A stretch of DNA of 64,000 nt, from contig NC_064038.1 of assembly GCF_932526225.1 (NCBI RefSeq), positions 746,001-810,000 of the forward strand, in the 5' to 3' direction. The notes beneath the pieces are model-generated. The model searched no databases, was not told the origin of the DNA, and worked only from the letters and a program-made list of their open reading frames with translations. Below, in pieces: positions 1 to 8,025 of the stretch. The stretch comes from Nematostella vectensis. Its lineage: Eukaryota; Cnidaria; Anthozoa; Actiniaria; Edwardsiidae. The position numbers were made by a program, and so were the translations under genes. Positions within the stretch are counted from its first letter, which is position 1, and each line of letters begins with the position of its first letter.

Positions 1-2009
1 ACAAAGCAAAGAGTTTGAGGAAGTAAACAAGTATGTGAACTTTAATGTTCTATTTGAAGGGGTGCATTTTGTACAGGGAAGCATACATAGAATGCTTAAC
101 TGGTGGAGAGGGAAGAGGTAAAAGTTTATTGAGCATAATTTCAACAATAGCAGGGGGAAGAGAGGGGCACTCTCTTCATACAATATTGCAGTTGTTACCT
201 ATTATTAAATAAGTTTGTAACATGTCTTTGTTTATTAAGCAAGGTCTATTTCTGAGACAAGCAAACTCAAGTAAGGCTGTTGAAATAACAGGTGAGTGTT
301 AAAAGAAAAACAATTATCTGATTAGAAAACTACTGTAGATTCCTTTGCACCAAAATAAGAACAAACTTTATTTTGTTTGTTATTTATGAGGAACGAGATG
401 AGCTCTACAAAGCCATAAAGAAATATGTATTGCTCATCTAAATTATACAAGTAAATGATAATATTAAAAAAGAACTACTGTAAGTAATTAGAGTAGTTTT
501 CATTAACCCGTGAAACAAAGTGTGATAGTTAAACGGTAATAGTTAGTAAAACACAAAAAAGAACAATAGAATCAGATCACCACAAAGTGTAATACGCTAA
601 AGCGTAGTTCACGGGTTAATGAAGGTTTTGACATTTCAACCTTACGTCCACATGAAAGTAATGCCTAATATCGAGTGCCCTACAGTAAGTGTTTTGCAGT
701 CAAGTTGTTTTCTGTTAGTAGGTAAAAAAATATTCTAAATAATAGTAATCATAGCTATGGTCACCACATACACATATAGAACTTGTAATGAAAAGAAAGA
801 AAAAATATATATATATGCAGTCAAACAACAGAATTGCATGATAACCTTGAATATATTGAATAAAGGACTGCAAAAAACATCTTTTGTACTAGTTGCTTGA
901 ATTGACCCTTGGCTATTTTTAGCTGAATTCCCCTCCCCCTCTAAAAAAGAAAATAATAATAATAATAATAATAGAAGAAAACTAAAAAGAAAACAAATAC
1001 AACAGAGACCCCCACCAACAATTTTGATTTTTTTTTACTTTCCTTTAAAAGGGGAGTGTCATGGTTAAGAGATTTGCAATAGCTCTAGAGCCCTGACACA
1101 ATGAACTTCAGTGAAATTCTAATACTGACTTATGAGCTTTTGGTACATGTGGGAGACTTTAAACAAAACAAAAAAAATGACCACAAACTGTCCATTAACA
1201 TAGTTTTCTATATAATATTGCATATTATTTAATAAGGTATTGACAGCTTTTAAAAAGTTCAACTGTTTGTAGACACTTAAAAGCCTACAATAAACACTGA
1301 CTCCAGACATGCGCAGTACTATGCTGCTGCCCCTTTAAAGTAAAATACAGCTTTACTTAGTCAGCGTAGACAATATTGTGGATTTTGTCAATATTTTAAT
1401 ATGAATATGTCAATATTCTCCCCCCTTACGTCTTTATTTCTATTTATTTTATGCTTTTCACATGATACCAAAACAGCGTCTTTTTTCTTCGCTAATTTGA
1501 TGTCATGTACACAATAAAAGAGATGCGCCCGTGCGCATGGCGAGTCCCCAAGGGACCCAAGACGCCCAAATAGACCTCTATTTTTTGTTATCCACAATCT
1601 CGGCGAGCTGTGCGTGGCGTAACCGTATTACAGGCCTGGGATCCTGGTTATTGTCCTCCCCATTAATGCGCGAGTTGGGATAACCTTGCAAGAGTGTTGT
1701 ACAGCATATTCGCTCGGAAATATCGGTGCTTGGGGCCTTCGGGTTCTTTACAGCCTTCCGTAAAAGCCTTGTGCTGCCATACCGATTGGGTAATCCGTAT
1801 GTATGGTTTCCGTTTTGTTCTTCAGACCGGGTTCGATCCCAGGACAATGGGCTTTTTTTTTTTAATTCGTTTTTTTTTCTTTGTGCTGGACTTCCTTAAT
1901 CCTGATAGGTTTTGCGCAAAAATAATAAAAAAAGTGAGTTTGCAAAATAAGCTTGCTAGATTTATTGATTATATGTATTCAATTTGTTCCTAGGAAGTTA
2001 ACAAAAAAC
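1..2009 (+). repeat. Array unit 1 (2,009 bp)
   Basis: MITE at 503-619; tRNA-like module at 1776-1852. Variants: AAACTTTATTTT near 365 where nearly all others have AAACTTCATTTT, AGAGTAGTTT near 491, CACCACATAC near 763 (shared with units 11 and 12), TTGTTATCC at 1587 and CAGGACAATGGG next to the B box (shared with unit 8). GCGCGAGTTGGG near 1667 is private. It has the TTTGTCAATATT state seen again in unit 6 and units 23-32. Confidence 0.95.
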
Positions 2010-2300
2010 ACAAAGCAAAGAGTTTGAGGAAGTAAACAAGTATGTGAACTTTAATGTTCTATTTGAAGGGGTGCATTTTGTACAGGGAAGCATACATAGA
2101 ATGCTTAACTGGTGGAGAGGGAAGAGGTAAAAGTTTATTGAGCATAATTTCAACAATAGCAGGGGGAAGAGAGGGGCACTCTCTTCATACAATATCGCAG
2201 TTGTTACCTATTATTAAATAAGTTTGTAACATGTCTTTGTTTATTAAGCAAGGTCTATTTCTGAGACAAGCAAACTCAAGTAAGGCTGTTGAAATAACAG
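1994..2300 (+). other. Putative repeated non-coding exon (307 nt) between splice-like signals (type unit)
   Basis: The upstream side reads TTGTTCCTAG/GAAG (AG at 1992-1993) after a T-rich stretch with TTTATTGATTAT, a possible branch region. The downstream side reads AACAG/GTGAGTGTT, a near-consensus 5' splice site (GT at 2301). The enclosed block is rich in purine runs of the splicing-enhancer kind (GAGAGGGAAGAGG). Both signals look unchanged in every complete unit I read. The block has stops in all plus-strand frames and is not a multiple of three, so it is not a coding exon. If a transcript crossed the array it could include one such exon per unit with introns of about 1.7 kb. Only motif evidence supports this; chance occurrence is possible. 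Confidence 0.3.
2166..2186. other. Perfect 8-bp hairpin GAAGAGAG-GGGCA-CTCTCTTC
   Basis: Inverted repeat with a 5-nt loop inside the putative exon block. It appears unaltered in all units. No known element is recognised. Confidence 0.6.
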
Positions 2301-2511
2301 GTGAGTGTTAAAAGAAAAACAATTATCTGATTAGAAAACTACTGTAGATTCCTTTGCACCAAAATAAGAACAAACTTCATTTTGTTTGTTATTTATGAGG
2401 AACGAGATGAGCTCTACAAAGCCATAAAGAAATATGTATTGCTCATCTAAATTATACAAGTAAATGATAATATTAAAAAAGAACTACTGTAAGTAATTAG
2501 AGTGGTTTTCA
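2301..2511. other. AT-rich spacer, no recognised element
   Basis: About 210 bp between the donor-like site and the MITE. AT-rich, with no open frame, RNA-like structure or known motif that I can support. A TTAAAAAAGAACTACTG stretch varies slightly between units. Confidence 0.6.
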
Positions 2512-2628
2512 TTAACCCGTGAAACAAAGTGTGATAGTTAAACGGTAATAGTTAGTAAAATACAAAAAAGAACAATAGAATCAGATCACCACAAAGTGTA
2601 ATACGCTAAAGCGTAGTTCACGGGTTAA
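2512..2628. mobile_element. piggyBac-like non-autonomous element (MITE), 117 bp, type unit
   Basis: Begins TTAACCCGTGAA and ends TTCACGGGTTAA, a perfect 12-bp terminal inverted repeat that includes TTAA at both ends. In the piggyBac superfamily the target duplication is TTAA and ends commonly start CCC/GGG, which fits. In most units (not units 2-4 and 23) the symmetry extends four bases outward (TTCA/TGAA) to 16 bp. The inside is AT-rich with no coding capacity, has two related segments (ACAAAGTGTGATAG and ACAAAGTGTAATAC) and a TACGCT-AA-AGCGTA inverted repeat. The element is at the same place in all 32 units, so it inserted before the array expanded. No transposase is in the window. Alternative: a palindrome unrelated to transposition. 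Confidence 0.6.
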
Positions 2629-2811
2629 TAAAGGTTTTGACATTTCAACCTTACGTCCACATGAAAGTAATGCCTAATATCGAGTGCCCTACACTAAGTG
2701 TTTTGCAGTCAAGTTGTTTTCTGTTAGTAGGTAAAAAAATATTCTAAATAATAGTAATCATAGCTATGGTCACCACTTACACATATAGAACTTGTAATGA
2801 AAAGAAAGAAA

Positions 2812-2825
2812 ATATATATATATAT
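2812..2825. repeat. (AT)n microsatellite
   Basis: Seven AT pairs after an AAAGAAAGAAA lead. Its length varies between units, and in units 15, 19 and 20 it starts with an ACAT interruption that marks those units as one family. Confidence 0.85.
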
Positions 2826-2960
2826 GCAGTCAAACAACAGAATTGCATGATAACCTTGAATATATTGAATAAAGGACTGCAAAAAACATCTTTTGTACTA
2901 GTTGCTTGAATTGACCATTGGCTATTTTTAGCTGAATCCCCCTCCCCCTCTAAAAAAGAA

Positions 2961-2978
2961 AATAATAATAATAATAAT
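2961..2978. repeat. (AAT)n microsatellite
   Basis: Six AAT triplets, preceded by a pyrimidine tract CCCTCCCCCTC and an A-rich run. The count varies between units. Units 16 and 21 carry the same interruption (AATAACAATAAT). Confidence 0.85.
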
Positions 2979-3060
2979 AGAAGAAAAATAAAAAGAAAAC
3001 AAATACAACAGAGACCCCCACCAACAATTTTGATTTTTTTTACTTTCCTTTAAAAGGGGA

Positions 3061-3104
3061 GTGTCATGGTTAAGAGATTTGCAATAGCTCTAGAGCCCTG
3101 ACAC
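3061..3104. other. Imperfect 44-nt hairpin GTGTCATGG...CCCTGACAC
   Basis: Nine-base arms with one mismatch. Inside is the perfect 10-bp palindrome GCTCTAGAGC at 3087-3096 and a possible AGAG/CTCT inner stem. Conserved apart from GAGATTTG to GAAATTTG in units 26, 29, 31 and 32 and two changes in unit 5. No family recognised. Confidence 0.5.
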
Positions 3105-3376
3105 AATGAACTTCAGTGAAATTCTAATACTGACTTATGAGCTTTTGGTACATGTGGGAGACTTTAAACAAAACAAAAAAAAATGACCACAAACTGTCCA
3201 TTAACATAGTTTTCTATATAATATTGCATATTATTTAATAAGGTATTGACAGCTTTTAAAAAGTTCAACTGTTTGTAGACACTTAAAAGCCTACAATAAA
3301 CACTGACTCCAGACATGCGCAGTACTATGCTGCTGCCCCTTTAAAGTAAAATACAGCTTTACTTAGTCAGCGTAGA
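3105..3376. other. AT-rich stretch with TATA-like sequence, otherwise unassigned
   Basis: Contains CTATATAATATTGC (TATATAAT at 3215-3222), then CATGCGCAGTACTATGCTGCTG and CCCTTTAAAGTAAAATACAGC. A TATA-like element about 100 bp upstream of a CG-containing segment could be promoter-like, but no initiator or product can be shown. Units 15, 19, 20 and 22 have ATAACATGC in place of the TATA-like core. Confidence 0.3.
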
Positions 3377-3423
3377 CAATATTGTGGATTTTGGCAATAT
3401 TTTAATATGAATATGTCAATATT
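3377..3423. repeat. Three CAATATT heptamers
   Basis: Direct copies at 3377-3383, 3395-3401 and 3417-3423, spaced 18 and 22 bp. The first is part of the palindrome CAATATTG. In units 8 and 22 the first is lost (AATAAAGTGG). They could be protein-binding sites or simple AT-rich coincidence. Confidence 0.35.
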
Positions 3424-3528
3424 CTCCCCCCTTACGTCTTTATTTCTATTTATTTTATGCTTTTCACATGATACCAAAACAGCGTCATTTTTCTTCGCTA
3501 ATTTGATGTCATGTACACAATAAAAGAG

Positions 3529-3544
3529 ATGCGCCCGTGCGCAT
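3529..3544. other. CpG-rich inverted repeat ATGCGC-CCGT-GCGCAT
   Basis: Six-base arms with a 4-nt loop at the start of the GC-richer part of the unit. The two TGCGC/GCGCA half-sites resemble NRF1-type binding half-sites (known consensus TGCGCATGCGCA), with altered spacing; this is resemblance only. In unit 30 the loop changes and the whole 16 bp becomes a perfect palindrome. Confidence 0.5.
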
Positions 3545-3549
3545 GGCGA

Positions 3550-3562
3550 GTCCCCAAGGGAC
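3550..3562. other. Short hairpin GTCCC-CAA-GGGAC
   Basis: Five-base arms and a 3-nt loop. The arms are broken in units 7, 9, 10 and 11 (GAGAC), unit 15 (CCTAAGG), units 25 and 28 (GGGACGC just beyond it), and unit 30 (GGAAC). Confidence 0.45.
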
Positions 3563-3620
3563 CCAAGACGCCCAAATAGACCTCTATTTTTTGTCATCCA
3601 CAATCTCGGCGAGCTGTGCG

Positions 3621-3632
3621 TGGCGTAACCGT
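3621..3632 (+). promoter_or_regulatory. Distal A-box-like sequence TGGCGTAACCGT
   Basis: Eleven of twelve positions fit the Pol III A-box pattern TRGYNNARNNGG. It lies 215 bp upstream of the B box, much further than in tRNA genes (about 45 bp), so pairing with that B box is doubtful. Confidence 0.2.
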
Positions 3633-3781
3633 ATTACAGGCCTGGGATCCTGGTTATTGTCCTCCCCATTAATGCGCGGGTTGGGATAACCTTGCAATAG
3701 TGTTGTACAGCATATTCGCTCGGAAATATCGGTGCTTGGGGCCTTCGGGTTCTTTACAGCCTTCCGTAAAAGCCTTGTGCT

Positions 3782-3858
3782 GCCATACCGATTGGGTAAT
3801 CCGTATGTATGGTTTCCGTTTTGTTCTTCAGACCGGGTTCGATCCCAGGCCAATGGGC
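3782..3858 (+). other. tRNA-like module (77 nt) with Pol III B box, type unit
   Basis: The length equals a tRNA. The 3' part holds a T-arm-like hairpin at 3833-3849: four of five stem pairs, and loop TTCGATC with the invariant T-T-C and A. A degenerate A box (TACCGATTGGG, 3786-3796) sits 50 bp before the B box. The ends can form a partial acceptor-like stem (GCCAT with ATGGGC). There is no convincing anticodon arm and the acceptor stem is poor, so it is not a functional tRNA. It most resembles a tRNA-derived SINE head or an isolated TFIIIC site. T tracts that would stop Pol III follow immediately. Present in all 31 units long enough to show it. Confidence 0.5.
3836..3846 (+). promoter_or_regulatory. 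Perfect B box GGTTCGATCCC
   Basis: Matches the TFIIIC-recognised B-box consensus GGTTCGANNCC at every position. Intact in 28 of the 31 units where it can be read; changed in unit 15 (29921-29931) and units 16 and 21 (31930-31940, 41978-41988). Confidence 0.65.
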
Positions 3859-3883
3859 TTTTTTTTTTAATTCGTTTTTTTTT
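3859..3883 (+). terminator. Double T tract (T10, AATTCG, T9)
   Basis: Four or more T residues on the non-template strand stop RNA polymerase III, so these tracts directly after the B-box module would end a Pol III transcript. The first tract ranges from 8 to 12 T and the second mostly 8 to 11 between units. The tracts also cause most of the length variation of short reading frames here. Confidence 0.4.
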
Positions 3884-3914
3884 CTTTGTGCTGGACTTCC
3901 TTAATCCTGATAGG

Positions 3915-3926
3915 TTTTGCGCAAAA
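3915..3926. other. 12-bp palindrome TTTTGCGCAAAA
   Basis: Perfect palindrome with a GCGC core downstream of the T tracts. In units 25, 27 and 28 it is replaced by TTTTTGCAAAAA, which is again a perfect 12-bp palindrome, shifted by one base. Confidence 0.5.
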
Positions 3927-4015
3927 ATAATAAAAAAAAGTGAGTTTGCAAAATAAGCTTGCTAGATTTATTGATTATATGTATTCAATTTGTTCCTAGG
4001 AAGTTAACAAAAAAC

Positions 4016-6020
4016 ACAAAGCAAAGAGTTTGAGGAAGTAAACAAGTATGTGAACTTTAATGTTCTATTTGAAGGGGTGCATTTTGTACAGGGAAGCATA
4101 CATAGAATGCTTAACTGGTGGAGAGGGAAGAGGTAAAAGTTTATTGAGCATAATTTCAACAATAGCAGGGGGAAGAGAGGGGCACTCTCTTCATACAATA
4201 TTGCAGTTGTTACCTATTATTAAATAAGTTTGTAACATGTCTTTGTTTATTAAGCAAGGTCTATTTCTGAGACAAGCAACCTCAAGTAAGGCTGTTGAAA
4301 TAACAGGTGAGTGTTAAAAGAAAAACAATTATCTGATTAGAAAACTACTGTAGATTCCTTTGCACCAAAATAAGAACAAACTTCATTTTGTTTGTTATTT
4401 ATGAGGAACGAGATGAGCTCTACAAAGCCATAAAGAAATATGTATTGCTCATCTAAATTATACAAGTAAATGATAATATTAAAAAAGAACTACTGTAAGT
4501 AATTAGAGTGGTTTTCATTAACCCGTGAAACAAAGTGTGATAGTTAAACGGTAATAGTTAGTAAAACACAAAAAAGAACAATAGAATCAGATCACCACAA
4601 AGTGTAATACGCTAAAGCGTAGTTCACGGGTTAATAAAGGTTTTGACATTTCAACCTTACGTCCACATGAAAGTAATGCCTAATATCGAGTGCCCTACAG
4701 TAAGTGTTTTGCAGTCAAGTTGTTTTCTGTTAGTAGGTAAAAAAATATTCTAAATAATAGTAATCATAGCTATGGTCACCACTTACACATATAGAACTTG
4801 TAATGAAAAGAAAGAAAATATATATATATATGCAGTCAAACAACAGAATTGCATGATAACCTTGAATATATTGAATAAAGGACTGCAAAAAACATCTTTT
4901 GTACTAGTTGCTTGAATTGACCATTGGCTATTTTTAGCTGAATCCCCCTCCCCCTCTAAAAAAGAAAATAATAATAATAATAATAGAAGAAAACTAAAAA
5001 GAAAACAAATACAACAGAGACCCCCACCAACAATTTTGATTTTTTTTACTTTCCTTTAAAAGGGGAGTGTCATGGTTAAGAGATTTGCAATAGCTCTAGA
5101 GCCCTGACACAATGAACTTCAGTGAAATTCTAATACTGACTTATGAGCTTTTGGTACATGTGGGAGACTTTAAACAAAACAAAAAAAATGACCACAAACT
5201 GTCCATTAACATAGTTTTCTATATAATATTGCATATTATTTAATAAGGTATTGACAGCTTTTAAAAAGTTCAACTGTTTGTAGACACTTAAAAGCCTACA
5301 ATAAACACTGACTCCAGACATGCGCAGTACTATGCTGCTGCCCCTTTAAAGTAAAATACAGCTTTACTTAGTCAGCGTAGACAATATTGTGGATTTTGGC
5401 AATATTTTAATATGAATATGTCAATATTCTCCCCCCTTACGTCTTTATTTCTATTTATTTTATGCTTTTCACATGATACCAAAACAGCTTCATTTTTCTT
5501 CGCTAATTTGATGTCATGTACACAATAAAAGAGATGCGCCCGTGCGCATGGCGAGTCCCCAAGGGACCCAAGACGCCCAAATAGACCTCTATTTTTTGTC
5601 ATCCACAATCTCGGCGAGCTGTGCGTGGCGTAACCGTATTACAGGCCTGGGATCCTGGTTATTGTCCTCCCCATTAATGCGCGGGTTGGGATAACCTTGC
5701 AAGAGTGTTGTACAGCATATTCGCTCGGAAATATCGGTGCTTGGGGCCTTCGGGTTCTTTACAGCCTTCCGTAAAAGCCTTGTGCTGCCATACCGATTGG
5801 GTAATCCGTATGTATGGTTTCCGTTTTGTTCTTCAGACCGGGTTCGATCCCAGGCCAATGGGCTTTTTTTTTTAATTCGTTTTTTTTTCTTTGTGCTGGA
5901 CTTCCTTAATCCTGATAGGTTTTGCGCAAAAATAATAAAAAAAAGTGAGTTTGCAAAATAAGCTTGCTAGATTTATTGATTATATGTATTCAATTTGTTC
6001 CTAGGAAGTTAACAAAAAAC
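4016..6020 (+). repeat. Array unit 3 (2,005 bp)
   Basis: MITE starts at 4518; tRNA-like module at 5787-5863. Close relative of units 2 and 4. Private variants are GCAACCTCAAG near 4277 and CAGCTTCATTTT near 5486. Confidence 0.95.
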
Positions 6021-8025
6021 ACAAAGCAAAGAGTTTGAGGAAGTAAACAAGTATGTGAACTTTAATGTTCTATTTGAAGGGGTGCATTTTGTACAGGGAA
6101 GCATACATAGAATGCTTAACTGGTGGAGAGGGAAGAGGTAAAAGTTTATTGAGCATAATTTCAACAATAGCAGGGGGAAGAGAGGGGCACTCTCTTCATA
6201 CAATATTGCAGTTGTTACCTATTATTAAATAAGTTTGTAACATGTCTTTGTTTATTAAGCAAGGTCTATTTCTGAGACAAGCAAACTCAAGTAAGGCTGT
6301 TGAAATAACAGGTGAGTGTTAAAAGAAAAACAATTATCTGATTAGAAAACTACTGTAGATTCCTTTGCACCAAAATAAGAACAAACTTCATTTTGTTTGT
6401 TATTTATGAGGAACGAGATGAGCTCTACAAAGCCATAAAGAAATATGTATTGCTCATCTAAATTATACAAGTAAATGATAATATTAAAAAAGAACTACTG
6501 TAAGTAATTAGAGTGGTTTTCATTAACCCGTGAAACAAAGTGTGATAGTTAAACGGTAATAGTTAGTAAAACACAAAAAAGAACAATAGAATCAGATCAC
6601 CACAAAGTGTAATACGCTAAAGCGTAGTTCACGGGTTAATAAAGGTTTTGACATTTCAACCTTACGTCAACATGAAAGTAATGCCTAATATCGAGTGCCC
6701 TACAGTAAGTGTTTTGCAGTCAAGTTGTTTTCTGTTAGTAGGTAAAAAAATATTCTAAATAATAGTAATCATAGCTATGGTCACCACTTACACATATAGA
6801 ACTTGTAATGAAAAGAAAGAAAATATATATATATATGCAGTCAAACAACAGAATTGCATGATAACCTTGAATATATTGAATAAAGGACTGCAAAAAACAT
6901 CTTTTGTACTAGTTGCTTGAATTGACCATTGGCTATTTTTAGCTGAATCCCCCTCCCCCTCTAAAAAAGAAAATAATAATAATAATAATAGAAGAAAACT
7001 AAAAAGAAAACAAATACAACAGAGACCCCCACCAACAATTTTGATTTTTTTTACTTTCCTTTAAAAGGGGAGTGTCATGGTTAAGAGATTTGCAATAGCT
7101 CTAGAGCCCTGACACAATGAACTTCAGTGAAATTCTAATACTGACTTATGAGCTTTTGGTACATGTGGGAGACTTTAAACAAAACAAAAAAAATGACCAC
7201 AAACTGTCCATTAACATAGTTTTCTATATAATATTGCATATTATTTAATAAGGTATTGACAGCTTTTAAAAAGTTCAACTGTTTGTAGACACTTAAAAGC
7301 CTACAATAAACACTGACTCCAGACATGCGCAGTACTATGCTGCTGCCCCTTTAAAGTAAAATACAGCTTTACTTAGTCAGCGTAGACAATATTGTGGATT
7401 TTGGCAATATTTTAATATGAATATGTCAATATTCTCCCCCCTTACGTCTTTATTTCTATTTATTTTATGCTTTTCACATGATACCAAAACAGCGTCATTT
7501 TTCTTCGCTAATTTGATGTCATGTACACAATAAAAGAGATGCGCCCGTGCGCATGGCGAGTCCCCAAGGGACCCAAGACGCCCAAATAGACCTCTATTTT
7601 TTGTCATCCACAATCTCGGCGAGCTGTGCGTGGCGTAACCGTATTACAGGCCTGGGATCCTGGTTATTGTCCTCCCCATTAATGCGCGGGTTGGGATAAC
7701 CTTGCAAGAGTGTTGTACAGCATATTCGCTCGGAAATATCGGTGCTTGGGGCCTTCGGGTTCTTTACAGCCTTCCGTAAAAGCCTTGTGCTGCCATACCG
7801 ATTGGGTAATCCGTATGCATGGTTTCCGTTTTGTTCTTCAGACCGGGTTCGATCCCAGGCCAATGGGCTTTTTTTTTTAATTCGTTTTTTTTTCTTTGTG
7901 CTGGACTTCCTTAATCCTGATAGGTTTTGCGCAAAAATAATAAAAAAAAGTGAGTTTGCAAAATAAGCTTGCTAGATTTATTGATTATATGTATTCAATT
8001 TGTTCCTAGGAAGTTAACAAAAAAC
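6021..8025 (+). repeat. Array unit 4 (2,005 bp)
   Basis: MITE starts at 6523; tRNA-like module at 7792-7868. Close relative of units 2 and 3. Private variants are TTACGTCAACATG near 6662 and CCGTATGCATGG inside the tRNA-like module near 7811. Confidence 0.95.

Larger units (their letters stand above)
2010..4015 (+). repeat. Array unit 2 (2,006 bp), type unit for module map
   Basis: MITE at 2512-2628; tRNA-like module at 3782-3858. With units 3 and 4 it shares GTTAATAAAGG right of the MITE and GAATCCCC near 2934. Private variants are CAATATCGCAG near 2191, AAAATACAAA near 2577, CTACACTAAG near 2690 and GCAATAGTGTTG near 3694. It has the GCGTCATTTTT state at 3482. All module features below are given for this copy. 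Confidence 0.95.

Noticed and set aside
1998-2192. A 64-aa minus-strand frame (MYEESAPLF...) recurring in nearly every unit as a possible small protein
   Set aside because: It recurs because the DNA recurs. It starts at TTG rather than ATG, the differences seen between units are amino-acid changing (T/I, F/I, F/C), and unit 13 breaks it by a 4-bp insertion. No domain is recognisable.
3377-3400. AATAAA motifs (for example GAATAAAGG near 2870 and ACAATAAAC near 3294) as polyadenylation signals
   Set aside because: In AT-rich DNA such hexamers are expected by chance on both strands, and no gene ends near them.
3833-3852. Minus-strand primer binding site of an LTR retrotransposon (TGGCCTGGGATCGAACCCGG)
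   Set aside because: It complements T-arm sequence directly followed by CCA, without the acceptor-stem bases a real tRNA 3' end would have. No LTRs, polypurine tract or gag/pol frames are in the 2-kb unit.
3584-3853. An 89-aa minus-strand frame (MAWDRTRS...) across the CpG-rich core
   Set aside because: It starts at TTG and is the antisense reading of the B-box module: WPGIEPG- or WDRTRS-like strings are what tRNA-like repeats give when translated. In some units it becomes 121-122 aa purely by T-tract length.
3782-3858. A functional tRNA gene in each unit
   Set aside because: Only the T arm is convincing. There is no anticodon arm with a 5-bp stem and 7-nt loop, and the acceptor stem is poor.
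3732-3956. Plus-strand frames of 62 to 102 aa ending in phenylalanine-rich stretches
   Set aside because: The Phe runs are the T tracts. Frame and length change from unit to unit with each T added or lost.
5130-5321. A 63-aa minus-strand frame (MSGVSVYC...)
   Set aside because: Absent from the list of intact frames in about half of the units because of indels in a neighbouring A run. No codon-level conservation and no known domain.
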